The translations under genes were made by a program, and so were the position numbers. The notes below the pieces were generated by a model that ran no database searches, was not told the origin of the DNA, and saw only the letters and a list, made by a program, of their open reading frames with translations. Positions 54,699-62,037 of a DNA stretch of 64,000 nucleotides are shown here, piece after piece (positions within the stretch are counted from its first letter, which is position 1; every line of letters starts with the position of its first letter). Source of the DNA: Micromonospora echinospora (lineage in GTDB: Bacteria > Actinomycetota > Actinomycetes > Mycobacteriales > Micromonosporaceae); NCBI RefSeq assembly GCF_900091495.1, contig NZ_LT607413.1, positions 4,789,001 through 4,853,000 of the forward strand, given 5' to 3'.

Positions 54699-55289
54699 CT
54701 AGGTTGAGTCGGGTTCGAGGGTCAGGCCGGTGTGGGCGAGGAAGCTGTCGAGGAGATCGGGCCGGTACTGGATGCGTTTGAGCCTGTTCTTGATGATCGC
54801 CTGGAGATGGTCGACGCCTTGGACGGCGAGGTTGCCGATGCTGCGTTTGAGGTGTGACCACACGTGTTCGGTGGGGTTGAGGTCAGGGGCGTAGGCCGGC
54901 AGGCGGATCACGGTCAGCCAGTCCCGGGCGGCGATCATCTGGCGCATTGCGGCGCTGATGTGGGTGTTGAGGTTGTCCCACACGAGGACGATCGGTCCGC
55001 CAAGTTGCTGGTGCGCGGCGTCGAGTAGGGCGATGTAGTCGGTCTCGGCGAAGCTGCGTCGTTCTTTCTTGCGGCCGCGGTGGGTGATCGTGCGGTAGAT
55101 CAACCGGCTGCGTCGGCCCGGCTTCACGCAGACCAGACCCGCGATCGAGATCCGTCCCGAGCCCTTGCCGGACACCGGGACCTGCGGGATGTGCCCGCGT
55201 CGGCCCCACGTGCGGGCCTTGTGTGGGCGCAGCGTCTGACCCGCCTCGTCCTCGAAGCAGATCCACGCGTCGCGCTGCGCCGCTACCGT
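54699..55289 (-). CDS. IS630 transposase OrfB (DDE domain), made by -1 frameshift
   Basis: The catalytic half: CFEDEAGQTLRPHKARTWGR (first Asp/Glu region), IVLVWDNLNTHISAAMRQMI (second Asp), and APDLNPTEHVWSHLKRSIGN (Glu). It has no start codon or ribosome site of its own at its beginning; translation most likely enters by -1 slippage on GGGAAAA at 55289-55295. The stop lies 14 bp inside the left IS end. All catalytic motifs are intact, so the element may be active. Confidence 0.85.
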   Translation of the reverse strand, partial: TVAAQRDAWICFEDEAGQTLRPHKARTWGRRGHIPQVPVSGKGSGRISIAGLVCVKPGRRSRLIYRTITHRGRKKERRSFAETDYIALLDAAHQQLGGPIVLVWDNLNTHISAAMRQMIAARDWLTVIRLPAYAPDLNPTEHVWSHLKRSIGNLAVQGVDHLQAIIKNRLKRIQYRPDLLDSFLAHTGLTLEPDST

Positions 55290-55774
55290 TTTCCCGCCGG
55301 CCACACCTCCCGCCGCCACGTGACGACCGCAGCCTCGTCGCGTTCCACGGGGCGGTGCGCGGGGACCTGCACCGACCAACCGATACGGTGCAGCAGATAC
55401 GAGGTCCCCCGCAGCGTGTACCGAGTCCGGAACAGTCGGGCGATCAGATCCGACACCCGCACCAGGGTCCACCGCTGATCATCGCCGAACCCGTGCGCGG
55501 CCGGCCCCTGCTCCAACGCGTCGGCCAGACGCCGTAGCGGGGAGTCGTCGAGGCGGCACCGCGAACCACCGGGCCCCTTCGACGCGAGGGCGTCCTCGCC
55601 GCCGGCCCGCCACTGCTTGCGCCAGCCGTACACCGCAGTCTGCGACACCCGCAACCGCGCCGCGATCTCCGGCACCGACACACCCTGCGCGAACCACCCG
55701 GCCGCCTGCCGCCGCACCGCCTCACGCTTCGCCCGCCCCCGCGCGGACAAGCCACCACCATCGGGATACCTCAT
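55283..55774 (-). CDS. IS630 transposase OrfA (HTH domain)
   Basis: A 163-residue protein starting MRYPDGGGLSARGRAKREAV. The HTH is VPEIAARLRVSQTAVYGWRK, and a second winged domain has RVSDLIARLFRTRYTLRGTS. It ends with VWPAGKR at 55283. Immediately before the stop lies the heptamer G-GGA-AAA (55295-55289, minus strand), phased as X-XXY-YYZ, so a -1 frameshift would fuse it to the catalytic OrfB. Alone, OrfA could bind the IS ends and repress. Confidence 0.88.
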   Translation of the reverse strand: MRYPDGGGLSARGRAKREAVRRQAAGWFAQGVSVPEIAARLRVSQTAVYGWRKQWRAGGEDALASKGPGGSRCRLDDSPLRRLADALEQGPAAHGFGDDQRWTLVRVSDLIARLFRTRYTLRGTSYLLHRIGWSVQVPAHRPVERDEAAVVTWRREVWPAGKR

Positions 55775-55856
55775 CCCACCGGATCTACCCAGACACAGCG
55801 GAAGCACGCCAACCAGCCACCCACAGTGGACGAAGCTGGCCTTTCAAGATCTGTAG

Positions 55857-56018
55857 CTCTACCCGCTTCTCCCACGGCGGCCCGGTCACCGCCGGCTTGG
55901 ACGCGGCCGGCTTGGATTCGGAGTCGGAGTCGGTTATCAAGGCGACAGCCAGCAGCACAAGGCCGACAATCACCAGCCAACCAACCGCATCGTTCCCATC
56001 CTCGCCCACCTCATCCAC
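55857..56018 (-). pseudogene. Small membrane protein, truncated by the IS630 element
   Basis: From ATG 56018 the strand encodes MDEVGEDGNDAVGWLVIVGL, a hydrophobic helix (VLLAVALITD) and a charged tail (PPWEKRVELQ). It runs into the IS end after about 54 codons. It is an unrecognised single-pass membrane protein whose 3' end has been replaced. Confidence 0.5.
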
Positions 56019-56267
56019 AGTAGAGGTGACGCCGCTTCGTGCGCAGGTCGTCGCCGATCTGGACTTCGCCGCTGCGCTGCTCCTTCAGCGCAACGCCGGC
56101 GGCCTACGGACGACCTGGACGAAGGGCTCCGGCAGCTGACGGTTGCCGCCAGCCTTACCAGGTGAGGACCTGGCCACCGTCCACGCCAACGTGGTCGCCG
56201 TACCGCGTGGACCGGCAGCGAAGCGGACCCGCCCTCGTATCGAAGGGTGCCCGCTTCGCTTTGGGCT

Positions 56268-57464
56268 CTACGCCAGCCTTTCGACGGCCGAGGTCGTTGC
56301 GGCCTTCTCCCGCGCGACGCGGCGGCGCCGGGTCGGCAGCGCGAGCGTGGGGTTGGCGACGGCCCAGGCGGCGCCCTTGCAGACCAGCTCCTTGTAGACG
56401 GCGGCGAGGCGTCCGGTCAGGACCGCCTGCTTGGTGCGGTCGTCGGCGGTGACGTACTGGATCAAGCCTTCCCTGCGGCCAAGGGAGACGCACTGGTTGA
56501 AGTAGCGGATCGGCACGTTCGGCAGCTTTCCGCCGGTCAGGCGCGCCGCGATCGCGTCGGCGGCCTGCCACGCGCCCGGGCCGCCCGAGGCACACGACAT
56601 CCTTAGCGGTTTGTCGGCCGGTCCCATCGCGTAGGCGGCGTCGCCCACGGCGTACACATCGGGGTGCGAGACTGAGCGCATGGTCCGGTCGACCACGATC
56701 TGCCCGGTGCCGGTGACCTCCAGGGCGGTCGCCTTCGTGATCGGGTGGACTGCGAAGCCGGCGGTCCACACGGTGACTGCGGCCGGGATGGTGTTGCCGT
56801 CGGCGGTGGCGACGTGGTCGGCTTCAACGGCGGTGACGGCGGAGTGCTCGTACACGGTGATGTCGAGCTTGTCGAAGACGTTCCGTAGGTGTCCGCGGCC
56901 CTTGGGTGAGAGCCAGTCGCCGAGGCCGCCGGAGGCGGCGAGGGCGACGTCGAGGTCCGGGCGTGCCTCGGCGATCTCGGTGGCGGCCTCCAGGCCGGTG
57001 AGGCCGCCACCGACGACGACCACGGCCAGCCCGGCGTCGAGGTGGGCCAGGCGCTCGCGCAGCCGGAGCGCTCCGGGGCGGCTGGCGATCTCGTGAGCGT
57101 GCTCGGCGACGCCGGGGATGCCCTGGGTGTTCCAGCCGCTGCCGAGGGCGTAGACGAGGGTGTCGTAGGCGAGTTCTTCGGCGCCGTTCGCGTCGACGAC
57201 GGTGACCGTCTTGCGGTCGACGTCGACACCGGTGACCTTCGCAAGCTTCAGCTCGACGCCGGTGCCAGCGAACATCTCGCTGAGCGGCCGGAGCTTGAGG
57301 TCCTGGCCGGCGGCCAGCTGGTGCATGCGGACGCGTTCGACGAAGTCGGGCTCGGAATTGACGAGGGTGATGGCAATGTCCTCGCGGCGGAGCCGCCTGG
57401 CGAGGCGGCCGGCGGCGATGGCTCCGGTGTATCCGGCTCCGAGAACGATGGTGCGGTGCGGCAT
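56268..57464 (-). CDS. NAD(P)/FAD-dependent oxidoreductase (NDH-2-like)
   Basis: A 398-residue pyridine-nucleotide-disulfide-type oxidoreductase with an FAD site (TIVLGAGYTGAIAAGRLARR), an NAD(P) site (LAVVVVGGGLTGLEAATEIA), and the second FAD motif (SHPDVYAVGDAAYAMG). No redox CxxC is visible, so it is NDH-2/FSP1-like and not a disulfide reductase. ATG 57464 follows GGAGCAGG. It lies 93 bp downstream of an ECF41 sigma gene. ECF41 factors are typically encoded with such oxidoreductases or carboxymuconolactone-decarboxylase-like proteins, so this is probably its target gene. Confidence 0.92.
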   Translation of the reverse strand: MPHRTIVLGAGYTGAIAAGRLARRLRREDIAITLVNSEPDFVERVRMHQLAAGQDLKLRPLSEMFAGTGVELKLAKVTGVDVDRKTVTVVDANGAEELAYDTLVYALGSGWNTQGIPGVAEHAHEIASRPGALRLRERLAHLDAGLAVVVVGGGLTGLEAATEIAEARPDLDVALAASGGLGDWLSPKGRGHLRNVFDKLDITVYEHSAVTAVEADHVATADGNTIPAAVTVWTAGFAVHPITKATALEVTGTGQIVVDRTMRSVSHPDVYAVGDAAYAMGPADKPLRMSCASGGPGAWQAADAIAARLTGGKLPNVPIRYFNQCVSLGRREGLIQYVTADDRTKQAVLTGRLAAVYKELVCKGAAWAVANPTLALPTRRRRVAREKAATTSAVERLA

Positions 57465-57557
57465 CTTCCCTGCTCCTGTCTTGTGCGGGTCTGCCACTTG
57501 AACCGGGCGGCCCGCCGTTTCCTGACAGGGAACGACGTGAAGCACCTCACAGAGCGG

Positions 57558-58502
57558 TCAGAAGGCGTTGAACAGGGGCTCTCCGTGGTCGGAGGTCGCC
57601 CAGCGTGCGGTCGCGCGTTCGAGCTTGTCGGGGTTGACCTGGTTGCGGAACGCGGCGATGCCCTCGGCGGTGACCTCCAGGCACATGACGCCGACGACCC
57701 GGCCGTCCACGACGGCCACGACGGCCGGTTCGCCGTTGGCGGTCCAGGCGTAGACCTCGGGTGCGCCGCCGACGATGGCGCGCTTGGTTTCGCTGGGTTT
57801 GAACAGGCCCCGCAGGAACTTCGCGACAGCGACGGCGCCCTCGAACGCCCTGGCGCGGGCCGGAACCTTCCCGCCGCCGTCGCCGATCGCGATGGCGTCC
57901 GCGGTGAGCAGGCGCACGAGCGGCTCGGTCTGGCCGCTGGCTGCGGCCGCCAGGAACTCCTCGACGATCCGCCGGGCGGCGGCCTTGTCGATCTCGGTGC
58001 GGGTCTTGCCGTCCGCGACGTGCTTCTTGGCGCGGTGGAGGATCTGCTGGCTGGCGGCCTCGGTGATGTCGAGGATCTCCGCGATCTCGCGGTGCGGGTA
58101 GTCGAAGGCCTCCCGCAGCACGTACACCGCCCGTTCGCTCGGGGAGAGGCGCTCCAGAAGGGTGAGGACCGCGTACGACACCGATTCGCGCTGCTCGACG
58201 GTCTCGGCCGGGCCGAGCATCGGATCCCCGGCGAGCAGGGGCTCGGGAAGCCACTGGCCCACGTAGGTCTCGCGGCGCGCCCGCGCGGAGGTCAGTTGGT
58301 TGAGGCACAGGTTGGTGAGGACCTTCGTCAGCCATGCCTCGGGGACCTCGATGCGGTCGACGTCGGCGGCCTGCCAGCGCAGGAACGTCTCCTGCACGGC
58401 GTCCTCGGCCTCCCCGGCGGAGCCGAGGAGACGGTAGGCGATGGTTTCCAGGCGCGCCCTGAAGGCCTCGAACCGGTCGACGTCCTCCGCGGTCAAGGGC
58501 AT
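57558..58502 (-). CDS. ECF41-family sigma factor with SnoaL-like C-terminal domain
   Basis: A 314-residue sigma factor. Region 2 is ETIAYRLLGSAGEAEDAVQE, then TFLRWQA; region 4 is LLERLSPSERAVYVLREAFD, then REIAEILDITEAASQQILHR. The long C-terminal part (VEEFLAAAASGQTEPLVRLL, NQVNPDKLERA) is the SnoaL-like domain of ECF41/SigJ proteins, where it replaces a separate anti-sigma factor by regulating sigma activity in cis. The NPDKL motif near the end matches the conserved NPDKL of the family. The adjacent oxidoreductase is the likely regulon member. Confidence 0.93.
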   Translation of the reverse strand: MPLTAEDVDRFEAFRARLETIAYRLLGSAGEAEDAVQETFLRWQAADVDRIEVPEAWLTKVLTNLCLNQLTSARARRETYVGQWLPEPLLAGDPMLGPAETVEQRESVSYAVLTLLERLSPSERAVYVLREAFDYPHREIAEILDITEAASQQILHRAKKHVADGKTRTEIDKAAARRIVEEFLAAAASGQTEPLVRLLTADAIAIGDGGGKVPARARAFEGAVAVAKFLRGLFKPSETKRAIVGGAPEVYAWTANGEPAVVAVVDGRVVGVMCLEVTAEGIAAFRNQVNPDKLERATARWATSDHGEPLFNAF

Positions 58503-58561
58503 CTCCCGATCCTAACCTCGGCGGTCACGGCGACTGTGATCTTGAATGTCCGGCGGGTGCC

Positions 58562-59128
58562 TCAGGGGCGTAGCCCGGCCAGCAGGATGTCCAGGTAGCG
58601 GTCCGCGTCGTCGTCGGTGGCGCCGATCCGAACCGCGTGCTGCAGGCCGCACAGTAGGCGCCGCAGGTCGTCGGCGGTCAGGTCGGGGCGGATCGCGCCT
58701 TCGGTGCGGGCTCGGTCGAGCAGGGTGGCGATGGCCGCCGCCAGGTCGCGGCTCAGGTCCAGTGTCTCTGCGCAGACCGCGTCGACGGCGGCCAGCACCT
58801 CGGCCAGTGCCGGGTCGGAGAGCTGGATCCGCAGGCCCGCTCGCAGCAGCGCGGCCAGGCCGGTGCCCACGTCCGGCTCGCGGGCCGCCGCGACCGCGGT
58901 GGCGACCAGGGTTTCCAGGCTCTGGGCGGCGAGCGACTCGAGCAGGGCCTGCCGGGTGGGGAAGTGGCGGTAGACCGTCCCCACGCCGACGCCGGCCGCC
59001 TTGGCCACCGCGTTCATCGACAGGTCAAGGCCGCCTGCGGCCATGCGGTCCCGGGCGGCGGCGAGCATGCGGGCACGGACCCGGGCCGAGTCGGCGCGCA
59101 GGCTCTCCGCGTTCGTGGTGGGGGACAC
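58562..59128 (-). CDS. TetR-family repressor
   Basis: A 188-residue TetR protein with HTH LDLSMNAVAKAAGVGVGTVY, then RHFPTRQALLESLA, and a C-terminal domain ending RYLDILLAGLRP. It is of the type that usually represses a divergent dehydrogenase/reductase gene. Start is GTG 59128. The intergenic region to the SDR gene (77 bp) carries two palindromes centred on GGATAAC, which are its likely operators and would also repress its own gene. Confidence 0.92.
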   Translation of the reverse strand: MSPTTNAESLRADSARVRARMLAAARDRMAAGGLDLSMNAVAKAAGVGVGTVYRHFPTRQALLESLAAQSLETLVATAVAAAREPDVGTGLAALLRAGLRIQLSDPALAEVLAAVDAVCAETLDLSRDLAAAIATLLDRARTEGAIRPDLTADDLRRLLCGLQHAVRIGATDDDADRYLDILLAGLRP

Positions 59129-59135
59129 ACCTGGA

Positions 59136-59190
59136 GGATAACTTATCCGTTCTCGTGCTAGCTTCTGCCGCAGAAACGGATAACTAATCC
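59136..59190. promoter_or_regulatory. Two TetR operators between tetR and the SDR gene
   Basis: GGATAACTTATCC (59136-59148) is a perfect palindrome; GGATAACTAATCC (59178-59190) is nearly one. In mirror orientation both extend with TTATCCGTT-type flanks. Spacing of 42 bp between starts places them on the same DNA face. They cover the divergent promoters. Confidence 0.75.
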
Positions 59191-59205
59191 GCTAAGGAGA
59201 TGGCG

Positions 59206-60117
59206 ATGGCGCTGAACTGGACCGTGGACCACATGCCGAACCAGACCGGACGGACCGTCGTGGTCACCGGAGCCACCAGCGGCCTCGGCCGGGTCACCGC
59301 GGCGCGGCTGGCCGAGGCGGGCGCGACAGTGCTGATGGCCGTGCGCGACACCGCGAAGGGTGAGCGGGTCCGCGCGGAGATGCGCGGGAACGTCGAGGTG
59401 CACCGGATCGACCTTGCCGACCCGGGCTCGATCCGCATGTTCGCGGAGTCGCTTGGCCACCGTCGGATCGACGCGCTGATCAACAACGCCGGGCTTTCCG
59501 CCCGGGAGCGCGAGCTCACCCCCGAGGGGCACGAGCGGGTGATCGCCACCAACCACCTGGGGCCGTTTGCGCTGACCGGGTTGCTGCTGAACCGGTTTCG
59601 CCCGGACCGGCTGCCCCGGGTGGTGACGGTCGGCTCCAACTTCTACCGGCAGGTGCGCTCCGGCACCGACGACGAGAACCTGGCCGCCACGGGATCGTTC
59701 CATCCGCTTCGCCAGTACGTCCGGTCGAAGGTGTCCAACCTGCTCTTCGCCCAGGAGTTGGACCGCCGGCTGCGTGCCGCGGGCTCGCCGGTCCGCAGCT
59801 TCGCCGCCCACCCGGGGATGGCCTGGACCGGGATGCAGGACAACCCGGGCAGCATCGCCGAGCGGGTCCTCGTGGCGGCGCTGGGCGCCCTGGTTGCGCG
59901 CAGCGCCGAGGCGGGCGCACTGCCGATCCTCTTCGCCGCCACCGACCCCCGGGCGCGGGCCGATGCCTTCCACGGACCGTCCCAGCGCAAGTGGGACAAG
60001 CGCGTCCACTTCGCACCGGTCGTGGCGCCGTGTAACGACTCGGAACGGGCCGCTCGGCAGTGGGCGATCGCCGAGGCGGCGACTGGCGTGCATTACCTCA
60101 GCGGGGTCCACCTGTGA
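59206..60117 (+). CDS. Short-chain dehydrogenase/reductase (protochlorophyllide-reductase-like)
   Basis: A 303-residue classical-type SDR. Cofactor motif VVTGATSGLGRVTAARLAEA, NNAG in LINNAGLSARERELTPEGHE, catalytic Ser in VVTVGSNFYR, and Y-x-x-x-K in QYVRSKVSNLLFAQEL. The GATSGLG and ATNHLGPFALTGLLL blocks match the retinol dehydrogenase/protochlorophyllide-reductase-like subgroup of actinobacteria. ATG 59206 has AAGGAG at the right distance; ATG 59200 would be too close. It is controlled by the divergent TetR. Substrate unknown. Confidence 0.92.
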   Translation: MALNWTVDHMPNQTGRTVVVTGATSGLGRVTAARLAEAGATVLMAVRDTAKGERVRAEMRGNVEVHRIDLADPGSIRMFAESLGHRRIDALINNAGLSARERELTPEGHERVIATNHLGPFALTGLLLNRFRPDRLPRVVTVGSNFYRQVRSGTDDENLAATGSFHPLRQYVRSKVSNLLFAQELDRRLRAAGSPVRSFAAHPGMAWTGMQDNPGSIAERVLVAALGALVARSAEAGALPILFAATDPRARADAFHGPSQRKWDKRVHFAPVVAPCNDSERAARQWAIAEAATGVHYLSGVHL

Positions 60118-60532
60118 CGTCTGCTGTCACCAGCCTTGCGGCACTGCGCCACTCGTCCTGCTATTTCGGATCCAGGCGAGGAAAGAGAGCCGCAGGCTTG
60201 GTGACGGCGGTGCCGGCGAGAAGTACCTGCGCGCCGTTCGTCCGTAGAACCAGGCAGGGGAGCGGAACTGCCGGGAGACGCCCACACGCGCTGTCGGTGC
60301 GGACGCTTGTCCCAGCCACGGTTCGTTGGCAGGCACGCTCCCCTCCCAAGCGCCAGTGTGAACCTGCCCGATGGCACGGATCATGGAGAACCGCTCACGG
60401 ACGATTCGGTCGATGGGTGGCCGACGGCACCGTCGTCACCGACCGCGCGGTGCCGTGCCGATTCATCTCGGTGAGCCGATGGCGGGGGAGTGGTCGGGGT
60501 CCTGTCACCTACCGGTGCAGCACACCCGGGAG
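60118..60532. other. Intergenic, no gene seen
   Basis: The 415 bp between the SDR gene and the convergent HxlR gene contain short frames on both strands without ribosome sites or family similarity. I see no clear hairpin or repeat. Confidence 0.5.
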
Positions 60533-60913
60533 TCATTCCTGCTCGAACCGGCGGCGTGATGCCAGGATCTCATCCAGGTGTCGGCGGCTCCACCGGCAGA
60601 AGCCATTGATCGTGTTGTGCAGCTCCCGGCCAGCAGGTGTAAGCCGGTATTCGGTGCGTGGTGGCACGGTGGGATGAAGGGTTCGATCGACTACTCCGTT
60701 TCGCTCCAACTGTCGCAGGGTCGCGGTGAGCAACCGGTGGCTGATGCCGGCGACCTGCCGGTGCAGTTCGCCGAAGCGGCGTGTGTCGGTGCCGATGGCT
60801 TCGATGACCGGTACCGCCCACTTGGTGCCGACCGCGTCGAACACCTCGCGAGCCACCTGGTGCACCTGCGCCACCTGTGCCGCCGTCGGCGTGCCGGGAA
60901 ACGGCTCGTCCAC
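60533..60913 (-). CDS. HxlR-family regulator
   Basis: A 126-residue winged-helix protein of the HxlR/MarR-like type: VFDAVGTKWAVPVIEAIGTD, RRFGELHRQVAGISHRLLTA, LRQLERNGVVDRT and PRTEYRLTPAGRELHNTING. The family mark is the conserved G-K-W-x-x-x-I/V-I near the start. The usual N-terminal redox Cys is missing, so it is not a thiol switch of the YodB type. GTG 60913 follows GGAGGAA. It diverges from a VOC protein gene and probably regulates it. Confidence 0.92.
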   Translation of the reverse strand: MDEPFPGTPTAAQVAQVHQVAREVFDAVGTKWAVPVIEAIGTDTRRFGELHRQVAGISHRLLTATLRQLERNGVVDRTLHPTVPPRTEYRLTPAGRELHNTINGFCRWSRRHLDEILASRRRFEQE

Positions 60914-60948
60914 TCGCCGTTCCTCCTTCGCATGCGCCTCTTACCAAA

Positions 60949-60960
60949 AAGTGCGTACTT
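60949..60960. promoter_or_regulatory. Candidate HxlR operator
   Basis: AAGTGCGTACTT, with AAGT/ACTT arms, lies 35 bp before the hxlR start in the divergent gap. It resembles AAGTACGTACTT-like sites bound by HxlR-type regulators. Confidence 0.45.
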
Positions 60961-61020
60961 ATCCCATCCGTGGCCATCGCCGTACGGTCTGGTCGGCAAT
61001 CTCAACGTACAGGAGTGGAT

Positions 61021-61413
61021 ATGACCGTCCTGAAGACGTACGCCCGGCTCTGGGTGGATGACCTCGACGTCTCGCTGCCGTCGCTGCGGACCCTGGTCGG
61101 CGCGGAGCCGGATCTGCGGTTCGCATTCGACGCGATCGAGTTGGCCGCGATCGGCGACTTCCTGGTGATCGCTGGCCCACCGGAGGAACGGGCCCGTTAC
61201 GGGCACGGCTCCGCTACCGTGATCGTCGACGATCTGGACGCCGTCGTCGCCGGGCTCACCGCTGCGGGCGGCGAGATCACCACGCCGGAGGCGACTGGCC
61301 CGACCGGCCGCTACCTGTACGCCCGGCATGCTGGTGGGGCAGAGGCCGAGTACGTTGAGTGGGTGCCGGAGTTGGTCGCGCGGATCATCGGCCCCTTGGC
61401 TGCCCGGCGTTGA
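61021..61413 (+). CDS. VOC-superfamily protein (glyoxalase/bleomycin-resistance fold)
   Basis: A 130-residue protein with the beta-alpha-beta-beta-beta pattern: LKTYARLWVDDLDVSLPSLR, IELAAIGDFLVIAGPPEERA, SATVIVDDLDAVVAGLTAAG and GRYLYARHAGGAEAEYVEWV. One His and late Glu residues could bind metal, but the first metal position is not obvious. Homologues are often annotated as VOC enzymes under HxlR control and may detoxify electrophiles. ATG 61021 follows AGGAG. Confidence 0.85.
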   Translation: MTVLKTYARLWVDDLDVSLPSLRTLVGAEPDLRFAFDAIELAAIGDFLVIAGPPEERARYGHGSATVIVDDLDAVVAGLTAAGGEITTPEATGPTGRYLYARHAGGAEAEYVEWVPELVARIIGPLAARR

Positions 61414-61421
61414 GGCCAGAT

Positions 61422-61450
61422 GCCCCAGGGCGCGCACCGCGCCCTGGGGC
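61422..61450 (+). terminator. Terminator after the VOC gene
   Basis: GCCCCAGGGCGCG at 61422-61434 is exactly complementary to 61438-61450 around a CAC loop; it lies 9 bp after the stop codon. Confidence 0.85.
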
Positions 61451-62037
61451 CGCAGCGGGTGTGCGGTGCTGGGGCAGGGAGGCCGCACGGAGTCGTCGGC
61501 ATGCGGGTACGGGGAGCGGAGATTCCTCGTGTGTGGGGTGCCGGTCGTCCCGGAATGCGGTTGCTTCCGCTGAGTACGGGTGCCAGTGCCCGGACTGGTT
61601 CCCGCGCCGTCACCACCAGACGGCGGATACAGGGCGGCTCGATCGCAGGGCCCACGAGCCGTCCGTCGAACACAAGCCACAGAAAGCCTATAGGTTTAGT
61701 AGGTAATCGGTCAACGGGTTGGCGGCCCCGCGTGCGAAAGGTGACATCCATCGGCGCATTCGTTGACATCGCCGCGGTCGGCAGGTGGACTCGGCTCATG
61801 TCCAGCGAGCTGCGGTTGACGACCCGCGGCCACATCGACCTCGGTCGGGTGTGGTCCAGCTCCTGTCTGCGCTGACCGGCACCCACACCCGCTGCGCCGC
61901 ACAGGCCCACCGAGGTGGGCTCACCGTCGAGCCGACCGCCATCCCCGCGCCGAGACATCCCTCACCGACCCGTGCCACCGGCCCGGGCGGGGTCTCGCCG
62001 TACCCGTTTCCGCCTGCCTGGACAGGAGACCCCGTCA
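61451..62037. other. 587-bp leader region of the ABC transporter operon
   Basis: No gene is supported here; the open frame running into the next gene is an upstream extension. A short imperfect palindrome, CCTATAGGTTTAGTAGG at 61687-61703, is AT-richer than its surroundings and may contain a promoter or an operator for the transporter. I see no riboswitch that I can name. Confidence 0.4.

Larger units (their letters stand above)
54685..55853 (-). mobile_element. Complete IS630-family insertion sequence, 1169 bp
   Basis: Terminal inverted repeats of 15 bp, CAGATCTTGAAAGGC at 54685-54699 and its complement at 55839-55853, are flanked by TA on both sides (54683-54684 and 55854-55855). TA target duplication is the hallmark of IS630/Tc1 elements. 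The two transposase frames fill the element on the minus strand. The flanks belong to different broken genes (ISL3 on the left, a membrane protein on the right), so a deletion adjacent to the IS has probably happened. Confidence 0.92.

Noticed and set aside
61785..62037. N-terminal extension of the substrate-binding protein
   Set aside because: The lipoprotein signal peptide starts at 62038 behind a good ribosome site; the upstream part is open only by composition.
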